From Nitrospiraceae bacterium (lineage in GTDB: Bacteria; Nitrospirota; Nitrospiria; Nitrospirales; UBA8639): a stretch of DNA of 13,467 nucleotides. Positions 1 to 9,100 of the stretch are shown one piece after another (position 1 is the first letter of the stretch; every line of letters starts with the position of its first letter). The notes below the pieces were generated by a model that worked only from the letters and a program-made list of their open reading frames with translations, ran no database searches and was not told the DNA's origin. Both the position numbers and the translations under genes were made by a program. Where the stretch lies: positions 1-13,467 of the forward strand of contig DOFS01000189.1 in NCBI GenBank assembly GCA_003523945.1, in the 5' to 3' direction.

Positions 1-1844
1 TCCTCAACGATCTGGGCAATGCCCATGCGGTTCGCCAGAGCGACACTGAAGCCCTTGCGGCTTATACAGAATCGAGCATTCTCGCCGACTCCCTCGATTT
101 GCAACCTCTCTCAATTCGAGCCATGATTAATGCGGCCCTGGTGGAAATCCGGCAGCAGTCCACACAAAATGGGAAAATCCACCTGCAACTGGCATTGGAG
201 AAAACACGCCAGCTTCCGGACTCCCATGAAAAGATTCAAAACCTGCTCACCATCGGAATGGGATTGAGAGACCTCAGTACCCAGGTCTCAGCGGAACATG
301 CACCGGTATTCACGCAAGCCGCTGAGTCCTTTCGGGAAGCCATACGCAGCGCAAAGGAAATTGGAGACTGGAAAAATGAATCATATGGATGGGGATTTTC
401 AGGAGAATTGTACGAAGAAGGGGGCCGCCATGAGGAAGCCCTTCAACTCACTCAATTGGCAATTCGGACGAGTCAAAAGGGCCAAGCCCCGGAAGCCCTC
501 TATCGCTGGGAATGGAACATGGGCCGTCACCTCAAAAATCTGGGTCGGACGGACGATGCCATTTCAGCCTACCAACGGGCGATCGATACGCTCCAACCCA
601 TTCGTCAGCAACTAGCAGTCGGGCTTCCCCAAAACCCGGCATCGTTTCGAGAATCTCTGGGAGCCTTGTTTTTTGAGACCGCTGATCTGCTACTCCAACG
701 GGCGGACGAGGTAACAAATGACACAAGAAAGGAAGGACTCCTGTTCAAAACCCGGGATACCATAGAAGCGTTGAAGGCCGCAGAATTACAGGATTACTTC
801 AAAGACGATTGCGTGGAAGCGAATAGGGGAAGAATTCAAGCCATAGATAAAGTATCCGCCTCCACGGCGATCATTTATCCGATTCTTTTTCCTGACCGGA
901 TGGTCCTGCTGATGAGCCTTGGAGGAACGATGAAAAAGATCACCGTTCCTGTTCAAGAACGTGACCTGACCAAAAAAGTTCACCTGTTCCGGACCCTATT
1001 GGAAAAACGCACCACCCATCAATATCTGCCTCATGCGCAATCTCTCTATGACCTGATCATCCGACCGCTTGAACCGTCCCTGAATGAATTCGGGATCCAG
1101 ACACTCGTCTTCGTTCCGGATGGATCATTGCGAACCATACCCATGGGGTCCCTCCATGACGGAGAAAAGTTCCTTATCCAAACGTATGCCCTGGCAATCA
1201 CGCCCGGACTGACGCTCACCGATGCCCATCCCCTGGACCGGGAGCAGATCAATCTCTTGTCGGTTGGACTATCTGAAGGCGTGCAGGGATTTTCACCGCT
1301 TCCAAATACGCAACAGGAGGTCAGGGAACTTCAAGACCTCTTTGGCGGGAAGACTCTCCTGAACGAAGAATTCCGCATTCCCAATCTTGAACAGGACATG
1401 AAAGAAGAAAACTTTACGATTATTCATATCGCCTCACATGGAAAATTTGAAAATGAGGCCAAGAATTCGTTCGTGCTCACCTATGACAACAAACTCACCA
1501 TGGATCGACTCAGAGAACTCATCGGACTCTTTCAATTCCGACAAATCCCCCTGGATCTGTTAACCTTGAGCGCCTGTGAAACAGCAACGGGAGACGATCG
1601 TTCCGCCCTGGGTTTGGCCGGAGTAGCCGTGAAAGCGGGAGCTCGAAGCGCTTTGGCCACCTTATGGTTCATCAATGACCAGGCCTCCTCCAATCTGGTC
1701 AATCAATTCTACCTGCGGCTCAAAGAAACATCACTCTCCAAAGCCCAGGCCCTTCGGGAAGCCCAAGTAGCCCTGCTCGACCATCCTATCTATCGACATC
1801 CCGGCTATTGGGCACCGTTCCTCCTGATCAACAACTGGCTCTAA
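1..1844 (+). CDS. TPR-CHAT domain protein, putative caspase-like cysteine peptidase (5' partial)
   Basis: The frame is open from base 3 (LNDLGNAHAVRQSDTEALAA...), so the gene starts upstream of the window. The first start-like codon, TTG at 99, lies inside a TPR helix and is unlikely to be the true start. Numbering from that TTG, residues up to about 170 are TPR-like helical pairs (for example GRHEEALQLTQLAI and GRTDDAISAYQRAI). A linker with the CHAT-associated motif AELQDYFKDDC follows at about 227-237. The C-terminal CHAT domain runs from about 270 to 581. It keeps the presumed catalytic dyad: His447 in IHIASHG and Cys493 in LSACETA. CHAT is a clan CD (caspase/separase-like) peptidase fold; related TPR-CHAT proteins act as effector proteases, for example Csx29 with type III-E CRISPR. 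There is no CRISPR here. The neighbours are FHA exoproteins, a pairing common in cyanobacteria. Substrate unknown; family assignment is firm. Confidence 0.92.
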   Translation, partial: LNDLGNAHAVRQSDTEALAAYTESSILADSLDLQPLSIRAMINAALVEIRQQSTQNGKIHLQLALEKTRQLPDSHEKIQNLLTIGMGLRDLSTQVSAEHAPVFTQAAESFREAIRSAKEIGDWKNESYGWGFSGELYEEGGRHEEALQLTQLAIRTSQKGQAPEALYRWEWNMGRHLKNLGRTDDAISAYQRAIDTLQPIRQQLAVGLPQNPASFRESLGALFFETADLLLQRADEVTNDTRKEGLLFKTRDTIEALKAAELQDYFKDDCVEANRGRIQAIDKVSASTAIIYPILFPDRMVLLMSLGGTMKKITVPVQERDLTKKVHLFRTLLEKRTTHQYLPHAQSLYDLIIRPLEPSLNEFGIQTLVFVPDGSLRTIPMGSLHDGEKFLIQTYALAITPGLTLTDAHPLDREQINLLSVGLSEGVQGFSPLPNTQQEVRELQDLFGGKTLLNEEFRIPNLEQDMKEENFTIIHIASHGKFENEAKNSFVLTYDNKLTMDRLRELIGLFQFRQIPLDLLTLSACETATGDDRSALGLAGVAVKAGARSALATLWFINDQASSNLVNQFYLRLKETSLSKAQALREAQVALLDHPIYRHPGYWAPFLLINNWL

Positions 1845-2309
1845 TCGTGTATTTCCCAGACTGATCACACGGAGTGGCCCGGCGATTTTTGGCTTTGTAT
1901 TGAGGGACGCCTCCTCAAAAAATCATGCTGTCAAGACCAGACCACACGAGCCAAATCCGGGTCCTGCCCTCTTTAATAAATTGATCGATCTTCCGCTCCT
2001 GCCTTTTTTAGTACCTTGATCCCCTTCCCGGTCATCCCGGCCGGTTTCCTCTGCTTGTCATCCTCCAGTTGTAAGCGGGTATCCATACGAAACAGTCCTA
2101 AAAGAGATGTTACATACCCAAGTCGACAGAACAGGTATTTTTGGGTCCTGCTAAGACGGATAGAAGTGAGACATCACCGTGCTTCCCCCTCCTGACAAAA
2201 ACCCTCCAAAACCCGTCAGGCCTAACGGTTAGCTCATTCAGCGGCAAGGAGAACAGCCGTTGACACGGTGACAACGCCGTGACCACTTAGACAGACGCGA
2301 TTGAATGAG
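1845..2309. other. Gene-free intergenic stretch with short inverted repeats
   Basis: I see no convincing gene here. A 6-bp stem with a 7-nt loop (TTGAGG at 1900-1905, CCTCAA at 1913-1918) follows the CHAT stop. It is trailed by A rather than T residues, so it is not a standard terminator for that gene. Other dyads are CCTGAC/GTCAGG (2191-2196 and 2215-2220), CACGG/CCGTG (2264-2268 and 2277-2281) and ACCCAA/TTGGGT (2116-2121 and 2141-2146). The density of dyads upstream of the sigma-54 promoter suggests regulatory DNA, but no known binding-site family is recognised. Confidence 0.4.
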
Positions 2310-2330
2310 ATACCCACCATTTTTGGGTAT
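2310..2330. promoter_or_regulatory. 7-bp dyad placed like a sigma-54 enhancer site (UAS)
   Basis: Perfect arms ATACCCA (2310-2316) and TGGGTAT (2324-2330) flank a 7-nt spacer. The dyad centre is about 100 bp upstream of the start site expected from the sigma-54 promoter at 2393-2408. That is where enhancer-binding proteins usually bind. A related, wider dyad sharing TTTTTGGGT lies at 2116-2146. Function is inferred from position and symmetry only. Confidence 0.4.
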
Positions 2331-2357
2331 TTCAGGCTCGCAAGTTATTCATTTTAA

Positions 2358-2383
2358 ACATGAAATTCTCACCACATGAAATT
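2358..2383 (+). repeat. Direct repeat ACATGAAATT x2, 16-bp period
   Basis: ACATGAAATT occurs at 2358-2367 and again at 2374-2383, between the upstream dyad and the sigma-54 promoter (about -61 to -36 from the predicted start). It could be a repressor or bending-protein site. Two copies could also be chance in AT-rich DNA. Confidence 0.35.
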
Positions 2384-2392
2384 TCCATCAAA

Positions 2393-2408
2393 CGGCACCA
2401 TGGTTGCT
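2393..2408 (+). promoter_or_regulatory. Sigma-54 (RpoN) promoter, -24/-12
   Basis: The sequence CGGCAC-CATGG-TTGCT matches the TGGCAC-N5-TTGCW consensus at all but the first base. The invariant GG (2394-2395) and GC (2406-2407) are separated by exactly 10 nt. Transcription would start near 2418-2420, about 65 nt before the ATG of the small membrane ORF at 2485. The match is strong, and the upstream dyads and downstream ORF fit. Confidence 0.68.
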
Positions 2409-2445
2409 TTGATTAAGAAGTAACAAGATTAATTAAACGGAAGCC

Positions 2446-2466
2446 AAGAGGGGACTTTCCTCTCTT
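2446..2466 (+). promoter_or_regulatory. Leader hairpin before the small membrane ORF
   Basis: AAGAGGGGA (2446-2454) can pair with TCCTCTCTT (2458-2466) around a CTT loop: nine pairs including one G-U wobble. The stem runs into TT and a TTTTGCAAAA segment. It lies between the predicted sigma-54 start and the ribosome binding site at 2471-2476. It could be a weak attenuator, a stability element, or a terminator for upstream transcription. The U-run is short, so I do not call it a terminator. Confidence 0.4.
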
Positions 2467-2484
2467 TTGCAAAAGGTTTCGATC

Positions 2485-2592
2485 ATGCAACTTTACGAAA
2501 TCTACCAAAACATCGTCCTCGGAACTTCAATAAGCTGCATAATCGGGCTGGCGGTTGCATGGGTGCTATTCCTGTCTAACCGGGGTAAATAA
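2485..2592 (+). CDS. Small single-pass membrane protein (35 aa), unknown function
   Basis: ATG at 2485 to TAA at 2592 encodes 35 residues. A polar N-terminus (MQLYEIYQN) is followed by a hydrophobic helix at about residues 10-31, including CIIGLAVAWVLFL at 18-30, and a short basic tail ending SNRGK. This is the layout of a one-helix inner-membrane microprotein with its positive end probably cytoplasmic. A plausible ribosome site AAAAGG (2471-2476) sits 8 nt upstream of the ATG. The sigma-54 promoter at 2393-2408 and a leader hairpin precede it, which argues that it is expressed. No family is recognised. It is about the size of regulatory subunits such as KdpF, but I see no sequence similarity. 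Confidence rests on TM character, ribosome site and promoter context. Confidence 0.55.
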   Translation: MQLYEIYQNIVLGTSISCIIGLAVAWVLFLSNRGK

Positions 2593-2598
2593 CAATAA

Positions 2599-2727
2599 AC
2601 ATAGATCTTCGCATTCAGCCATTCAATATCTAATCAAAAATTCCGTTAGGCCCTCATGAAATGGTCATCGAGTGAAACGAAGGATCTATGTGTAGATTGA
2701 AGATATCTCAACTATTCAAGATCCTTC
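2599..2727 (+). promoter_or_regulatory. Segment with mutually exclusive RNA pairings after the small ORF
   Basis: Three blocks can pair in two ways. ACATAGATCTTCG (2599-2611) can pair with CGAAGGATCTATGT (2678-2691), with one bulged G and a small nested stem (CTCATGA at 2653-2659, TCATCGAG at 2665-2672). The same central block, GAAGGATCT (2679-2687), instead pairs perfectly over 9 bp with AGATCCTTC (2719-2727). It could be a 3'-UTR structure or a small RNA. No U-run marks an intrinsic terminator and no known riboswitch is recognised. Confidence 0.3.
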
Positions 2728-3107
2728 ATCAAATATGTCCTGACCGAACCAAAGGGTGCAGGAGGAAAAAGCCCTTCGACGCGTAAGAAATTCGTTCTCC
2801 CTCGCCCCCTCTCCGGCATACCCAACTCTAACCATCGGGAATCTATAAGACCCTCCATGTCATCCGCGCAAGGAGCCATCGCAATCTGTCCGAAATGAGC
2901 CAAAGCCAAAAGCTTGATTTCGGATTATAAATGCCGGGCATGACGGCGATTGAACAAGCTGCACAATCACACCTTTTTGAATGACACGTCGAATGGGAAT
3001 GCCTGTCCATAATCTACCAGGCAGGATGACACGGGGAACTTCCTAAGAATTTATTTTAGAGGAGCGGGTGAGTACATCGGGAAAAGTCCGAAATCCGGCA
3101 CCACACG
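2728..3107. other. Intergenic region downstream of the second FHA gene; no gene seen
   Basis: No coding signal on either strand convinced me. The best open frame (2712-2909, -) starts at TTG and lacks a ribosome site. A short dyad GCCTG/CAGGC (3001-3005 and 3018-3022) has no T-run. No intrinsic terminator is visible for the minus-strand gene that ends at 3108. Confidence 0.4.
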
Positions 3108-6101
3108 TCAATGACAGACAGAAAGCATCCCCTCACCTTGCCCGAACAGCACGGGAGGAGAATAGGCGGCCAACTGGATAGAGGAAGTCGAATCTTGGCC
3201 AGAATCCACGGAGCGCGTACCGGTATCCCCCAATGCGCCCGAAGGGGATGAACTCACTTGGGGGAGAAACGGACTGGCTAAGAATGTGCCGGGCGTGGGC
3301 GCCACACTGTCGGACTTGGAATCCACAAAGGTACTAAAGTGGCCCCCCTCTCCCGCCACACAGCGGGATGCATAGAGCGTGGCCACATTCACCGGCTGAT
3401 CGGGCAGAGGCGCGATTGTCCCGCTGAGTACCTGAATAGGTGATTCAATCCTGACCGCGCCGCTGATCCCCGTTTGCGAGGAGGCATCCAGCGTACTCTG
3501 CGCATCCAATAAAACGGCCTTGTTCGCGATTAACGTAATATTGCCCCCCTGGCCGGCCACGGCCTTGGCCAGAATATGGCTGTTCTGAAGAATGATGAAA
3601 TCCGGATCTAACGTGACATCGCCCCCGGCTGTGTCTGCCTCCCCCTGGACCGAACTCGCAATGGTGCTGTCGACCAGTTGAATCATGTCGTTGGCGGTGA
3701 GTGTGATATTGCCGCCCGAGGCTTGAGCCGCGTCCGTGGTTACGGTGCCTTTGTCGATTAGAATCGTGTCATGGCCAGTGATCGTGATATCTCCGGCATT
3801 GCCCGGACCGCTGCTATTCGCGGAAACTGTGGCCCTATCACTCAGCGTGAAGTTCTGCCCAGAGGTCAATGAGATCGTTCCTCCAGCTCCGGCGCCGGCT
3901 TCTGTACTTGTGGTACTGCTAAACACCCCACCCGGCGTCCCATCATTTACCGTTCCCGAAATGGAAAGGTTCCCTGCAGCATTGACGGTGATCAATCCGC
4001 CCTGCCCCGTGCTGGCTGTCCCGTTATTGATAGATGCACCTCCGGTTATATTAAGCGGCCCCGCCGTGGTAATTGAAATATTTCCGGCATTGCCGCAGGG
4101 GCCTAAGCAAGATTCTCCGCCCGCAGAGCGTGCGAAAATCCCGCTGGAGAGAAGACTCCCCAACCCGAAAATGTCTTCTTCAGCGACAGGAGAATTCCGT
4201 TGGCCTGAAAATGAAACTCCCTCAGAAGCCAGTATCCGCACATCTCCGCCTTTTCCACCGCTCGTGGTCGTGCTATCAATACGGGCCCCGCCGGATACTT
4301 CCAGACTGGCCGTCTCGATGAAAATGTTACCCGCAGGACCTTCAACCCGTGAAAATTCACTCCCAACGGAATTGGTGTACAAACCGGAGGGAGTAAGCCC
4401 CTCAACCACATCCGTAAGGATCATACGATCCGTTGCCATCACTCGTATGTCGCCGGCTGCCCCGTCCCCATACGTCTGATAGCGAATAAGAGCTCCGTTC
4501 CGCAACGTCACGACGTTGGCATTAATGGTTACAGCCGTCCACGGTACGCCATCTCCTATTCCAAACACTGTTTCTCCATCAATGCGGGAAAAATCAAGCG
4601 ACAAGCTATTGGTATTGATGGTTATAGCTCCCCCCCCTCCATCCTCCGCGAGACGAATTGCACTGCCATCCGCTACCTGTATGTCATTGGCGGTAATATT
4701 GATATCCCCAGCTTTTCCTGCATTAAATCCATCCGTGACCAGAAAGGTTGACGTTAACTGGATCGTATCAGCAGCAATCGACAGGTTCCCTCCGGAACCG
4801 GTGGATGTGTCCAAATTTTGGGCGATCCAGTCTCCGGTACTGATATCAGCATCAGTGAGCAGTAATTGATCCGTTTCAATCACTACGTTTCCCCCGTGCC
4901 CCCCTTCCTCTCCGATCGTGCCGCTATCGATAAAAAACATTTGCCCCTCGTTTTTACCTATCGCTTGGATCGTGTCCCTGGTCGCAATATTCACATCACC
5001 GCCTGTCCCGCTGCCGGACGTGTGGGTATCGATAAGAGCGAAAAATTGCTCCAAGGAATTCGAGGTCGCATTCAAATTTTCTGAGGTGATATCAACGGCA
5101 CCGGCATTACCCGACCCGGTGGTACGGGCGGTGATCATGGGACTCCCTTGCGTGTCTGTCATGGTCAGATCGCCGGTGAGCTGAATATCGACGGCCAAAG
5201 GAGCACCATCGGCATCAACCGTATCGGCTGAAACCGAGGCATCAGTCATCATCAATTGGCCGCCACGAATCATGAACGTGCCGGCGGCATCTCCGCCAGT
5301 CGGATCGCCGGAAACATTCAGCGTCGCGCCCTCCGACAGGACAATATTCCCCATCGTGGTGAACGACTGCCCGTTGACGTTGGGAGCACTGTCATAGGTG
5401 TCGGCCAGCACTTCTCCAGGAGAGGCCACGCTGGCTAACGCAATCTTTCCTCCGAGAGCATTGAGCCCACTACCGATGGTGATGTCTCCTCCGACCAAAG
5501 AAATAGTTTGTCCCTCCTCAACCGACAAGGTACTTCCATCAACCAAAATAGAAGCCGGGTTCGATTCCAGAAATCCGAAGGCCGCCACCGGGGCCACACT
5601 CAACAGCGCATCCTGGTCGCTGGGAAGAGCGGTGAACTGCACCCCGTCGGCAAGCCGCAAATAATCGGCGGTTGTAAAGTGCGCCGCGCCGCCTACATTC
5701 AGAGAGGCATTCGGACCAAACACAATTCCGGCGGGATTCATGAGGAACAGATTGGCGTTCCCAAATCCTTGGGTCTGAATCGTTCCGAAAATATTTGAGG
5801 GGTTGCCGCCGGTGACGCGGCTGAGGATGTTGGTTGTCGGAAGCGCGGCATCGTTCAGGAAGTTGGCAATGTTATTGGTCGGAACCCCGAATTCCCCGAA
5901 GCTATGGAACAGGTTGCCACCGCCCGCCGGCCTGGTTCCGCCGGTGATATTGTGCTGGACCGCTCCGCCCGGAAGGTTCACCGGGGCACTGATTTGAGTG
6001 TTGAGCCCGGAGGACGTTATGGGAGGGGGCGTTTGACCATAGATCACCCCGCCGAGAAGGAAGATGAAAAGCCCGAGTGAAACCGAGGGCCAGATCTTCA
6101 T
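3108..6101 (-). CDS. FHA-family exoprotein with N-terminal haemagglutination/TPS domain (second copy)
   Basis: The product has 997 residues. A signal peptide (MKIWPSVSLGLFIFLLGGVI, likely cleaved after YG or YGQ, residues 21-23) leads into a two-partner-secretion-type N-terminal domain at about 30-260, with marker motifs GGAVQHNITGG, NLFHSFGEF and NPAGIVFGPNASLNVGG. Next comes a long run of glycine-rich repeats such as GNAGDITITG and GKGGDVRI, as expected of a right-handed parallel beta-helix. The C-terminus has LYASRCVAGEGGHFSTFVD and ends in VCH, with a Cys pair CLGPC before the last third. It is probably exported and displayed or released as an adhesin or matrix protein. Its start lies 9 nt after the stop of the paralogue upstream, with AGGT inside that gene's end as ribosome site. 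The TpsB partner is not in the window. Confidence 0.9.
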   Translation of the reverse strand: MKIWPSVSLGLFIFLLGGVIYGQTPPPITSSGLNTQISAPVNLPGGAVQHNITGGTRPAGGGNLFHSFGEFGVPTNNIANFLNDAALPTTNILSRVTGGNPSNIFGTIQTQGFGNANLFLMNPAGIVFGPNASLNVGGAAHFTTADYLRLADGVQFTALPSDQDALLSVAPVAAFGFLESNPASILVDGSTLSVEEGQTISLVGGDITIGSGLNALGGKIALASVASPGEVLADTYDSAPNVNGQSFTTMGNIVLSEGATLNVSGDPTGGDAAGTFMIRGGQLMMTDASVSADTVDADGAPLAVDIQLTGDLTMTDTQGSPMITARTTGSGNAGAVDITSENLNATSNSLEQFFALIDTHTSGSGTGGDVNIATRDTIQAIGKNEGQMFFIDSGTIGEEGGHGGNVVIETDQLLLTDADISTGDWIAQNLDTSTGSGGNLSIAADTIQLTSTFLVTDGFNAGKAGDINITANDIQVADGSAIRLAEDGGGGAITINTNSLSLDFSRIDGETVFGIGDGVPWTAVTINANVVTLRNGALIRYQTYGDGAAGDIRVMATDRMILTDVVEGLTPSGLYTNSVGSEFSRVEGPAGNIFIETASLEVSGGARIDSTTTSGGKGGDVRILASEGVSFSGQRNSPVAEEDIFGLGSLLSSGIFARSAGGESCLGPCGNAGNISITTAGPLNITGGASINNGTASTGQGGLITVNAAGNLSISGTVNDGTPGGVFSSTTSTEAGAGAGGTISLTSGQNFTLSDRATVSANSSGPGNAGDITITGHDTILIDKGTVTTDAAQASGGNITLTANDMIQLVDSTIASSVQGEADTAGGDVTLDPDFIILQNSHILAKAVAGQGGNITLIANKAVLLDAQSTLDASSQTGISGAVRIESPIQVLSGTIAPLPDQPVNVATLYASRCVAGEGGHFSTFVDSKSDSVAPTPGTFLASPFLPQVSSSPSGALGDTGTRSVDSGQDSTSSIQLAAYSPPVLFGQGEGMLSVCH
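3271..3611 (-). repeat. Near-identical 3' block of the tandem FHA genes, copy in the second gene
   Basis: This 341-base block aligns without gaps to 6274-6614 (offset 3003). I count about 28 differences by hand, roughly 92% identity. It encodes the conserved C-terminal region around LYASRCVAGEGGHF. The central parts of the two genes are far less alike. Confidence 0.85.
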
Positions 6102-6110
6102 TAGAACGAC

Positions 6111-9100
6111 CTACGGACAGGGAGCGGATTGGCCTGCCGCCTGCGCAAAGAGCACCGGAGGCGTATAGGCCGCGAAATGGATCGAAGCCTCTGGACCGGC
6201 TTGGGTACTTTCAGAAGATAGTGCCTGGCTATGCGCCATCGCCTGCTGTGACACATCCGTGACCGGCAGGAAGGGACTGGCTAAGAATGTGCCCGGCGTG
6301 GGCGCCACACTATCCGACTTGGAATCCACAAAGGTACTAAAGTGGCCGCCCTCTCCCGCCACACAGCGGGACGCATAGAGCGTGGCCACATTCACCGGTG
6401 TACTTGGCAGAGGCGCGATTGTCCCGCTCAGCACTTGAATCGGTGATTCAATCCTGACCGAGCCGCTGATCCCCGTTTGCGAGGAGGCATCCAGCGTACT
6501 CTGCGCATCCAATAAGACGGCCTTGCTCGCAACCAGGTCAATATTGCCCCCCTTACCCGCCACGGCCTTGGCCAGAATATGGCTGTTCTGAAGAATGATG
6601 AAATCCGGATCTAAATTGATATCGCCCCCGCCCGTGGTCTCATCACCTTTAACCGAGCTGGAAATGGTGCTGTCGACCAGTTGAATCGTGTCGTTGGCGG
6701 TGAGCTTGATCTCGCCGCCTGAAGCTTGCGCCGCTTCCGTGGTCACGGTAGCCTTATCGATCAGAATCGTGTCATGGCCGGTAATATTAATATTTCCGGC
6801 ATCGCCTTTTCCGTCACTTTTCGCCGAGACCGTGGCTCCGTCACTGAGGGTGAAGTTCTGGCCTGAGGTTAACGAGATCGTCCCGCCCGCCCCGGAGCCA
6901 GGCTCTGTCCCGGTGGTCCGGCTGAACACACCACCAGGCGTTTCGTCCTTCAAAGTCCCGGAAAGGGAAATGTTTCCGGAGGCGTTCACAGTAATAGTAC
7001 CACCCTTGCCTTCGGTAGTCGTGCTGCTATTAATCTGGGCGCCTTTTCCCAGTACAATTGAATTCGTCGTGATGTTCACATTCCCCGCATCACCACAAGG
7101 CCCAGAACAATTCCCGCCAAGCGAATTGGTGAAAATCCCTGCGGACTGGAATTCGCCAAAATTCCGTAGATCACCTAGGTCAATATTAGCTGTTTGGCCT
7201 GACATGGAAATTTTCTCTGCGTTGATGAAGATGTTGCCCCCGGTACCGCTCGATCCGGTCGAGCTGTTGATTTTGGAGCCTCCATCAACCGTCAGCATGG
7301 GAGTCGTAAGCAAGATATCTCCTGGAGCCCCGAGAATTTCATCTCCTCGCCCCCCAAAAGAATTACTTGCAATGGAACTTGGTTTATCATCATTAGTGTC
7401 AGGTGCACCACGATTAGGATTCAACAGTGAAAGGCTTTCGAACGCGGTAATGGTAATATCCCCGGCGTCCGCATTTTCCTTTGTCGTGGATACGATACTG
7501 CTTCCCGAAAGTTCAATGACCCGTCCTGTAATGGTAACCGCACCACCCGGAACAGTCCGGTTTATAGTTTCAAATAGGGAGTCTGACATGGTGAGAACGT
7601 CTGCGTTGACGGTCACGTTACCACTTTGAGTCCAACCCGTCGTCGAAATATTACTCTGATCAAAATTGATTTCATGGGCCTTCAACGTCACATCCCCAGA
7701 CCTTCCGCCACCAACATCGTTGATGAAATCAAAGGAATCGGTAACGATATCCGAAAAGTATAAATTAATTTTCTCAGTTGCCGAGATGATAACGTTTCCG
7801 GCATTGCTGGCCCCTTCACCGCCATTAAAGAACGAATAGTAGCTTCCGGTACTGAAAAAAGAGAAATTATTAAAAAAGTTATTTGCAGTAATGGACAAAT
7901 CTCCTCCATTGCCGGTGTTCAATCCGTCGTTGCCGGTGCTGGCAAGGAAGGCTAAAACATCAAAGTTTAGGTCCCCTGTGACCGTTATATCGCCCTGGCT
8001 GGCCATGGTTATATTCCCCGCATTTCCCGGTCCGAATGTTTGAGTATCGATAATCGGCAGCAAGCCATTCCCCTCATCCAGGAACTCTTCACTTGGTATT
8101 ACAGAAAAGTCCATGTTTCCGCCTGATTTTAGCCTAATGTCTCCCGCATTACCCTTTCCGCGCGTTCTGGCAGTTAGAGCCGGACCGTCTACGGCCAAAA
8201 TGGAAAGGTCACCGGTAACATAGACGTCGATGGCGGTTGAGGCTCCATCACTATCAACCGTGTCCGCCGAGATGGTTGCATGAGTCATCATCAACTGACC
8301 CCCACGAATAATGACGGTGCCCGCCGTGTCGCCTGAAACATCCAAGAATGTTCCTTCCGACAGAGAAATATTCCCCATCGTGGTGAACGACTCCCCATTG
8401 ATATTTGGGGCGTTGGCATAGGTGTTGGCCAATACCTCGCCTGGAGAGGCGACACTCGCTAGGGCAATCTGCCCTCCCGGAGCATAGAAGCCGCTACCGA
8501 TCGTCATGTCTCCCCCAACGAACGAGAGGGTTTGTCTTTCTGAGACCGATAAGGTGCTTCCTTCCACGGATATGGGCGCTGGATTCGCCGTAAGAAAACC
8601 AAAGGCTGCGACCGGCGCCACACTCAGAAGCGCATCCTGCGCACTCGGCATGGCGGTGAATTGCACTCCGTCACTCAGTTTTAAATAATCTGCGGTCGTG
8701 AAATGAGCGGCTCCGCCCACATTCAACGAGGCATTGGGTCCAAACACGATCCCGGCGGGATTCATCAGGAACAGGTTGGCATTCGCGAAGCCTTGGGTCT
8801 GAATGGTTCCGAAAATGTTCGAGGGATTGCCCCCGGTGACACGGCTGAGGATGTTGGTCGTCGGAAGCGCCGAATCATTCAGGAAGTTGGCGATGTTGTT
8901 CGTCGGAACCCCGAACTCCCCGAAGCTATGAAACAGGTTACCTCCGCCACCAGGCCGTGTGCCGCCGGTAATATTATGCTGGACAGCTCCGCCCGGAAGA
9001 TTCACCGGCGTACTCACCTGCGTATTGAGTCCTGACGGTGTGATAGGAGGCGAAGGCACCTGAGCCTCCGCCGCGATACCAACGCTCCAAATTAGGAAAA

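Noticed and set aside
1900..1918. Stem-loop after the CHAT gene as an intrinsic terminator
   Set aside because: The stem is followed by A residues, not T, on the CHAT strand, and is only 6 bp.
1973..2086. 37-codon minus-strand frame beginning MDTRLQLEDDKQRK
   Set aside because: Highly charged with no recognised motif. The AGGA before it is weakly placed and there is no promoter or context support, so too little to call a gene.
2358..2383. CRISPR-like repeats
   Set aside because: Only two 10-bp copies with a 6-bp gap; no array, no spacers and no cas gene in the window.
2712..2909. 65-codon minus-strand frame
   Set aside because: TTG start, no ribosome site, no domain, and isolated between convergent units.
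3736..4479. Long plus-strand frame (247 codons) antisense to the second FHA gene
   Set aside because: It mirrors the Gly/Asn/Thr-rich codons of the FHA gene, has no recognisable domain, and reads as low-complexity Pro/Val/Ser sequence. A similar frame lies at the matching place in the paralogue, so it is a shadow.
6688..7629. Long plus-strand frame (313 codons) antisense to the first FHA gene
   Set aside because: Same explanation: a codon-bias shadow of the beta-helix repeats, with no ribosome site or known motif.
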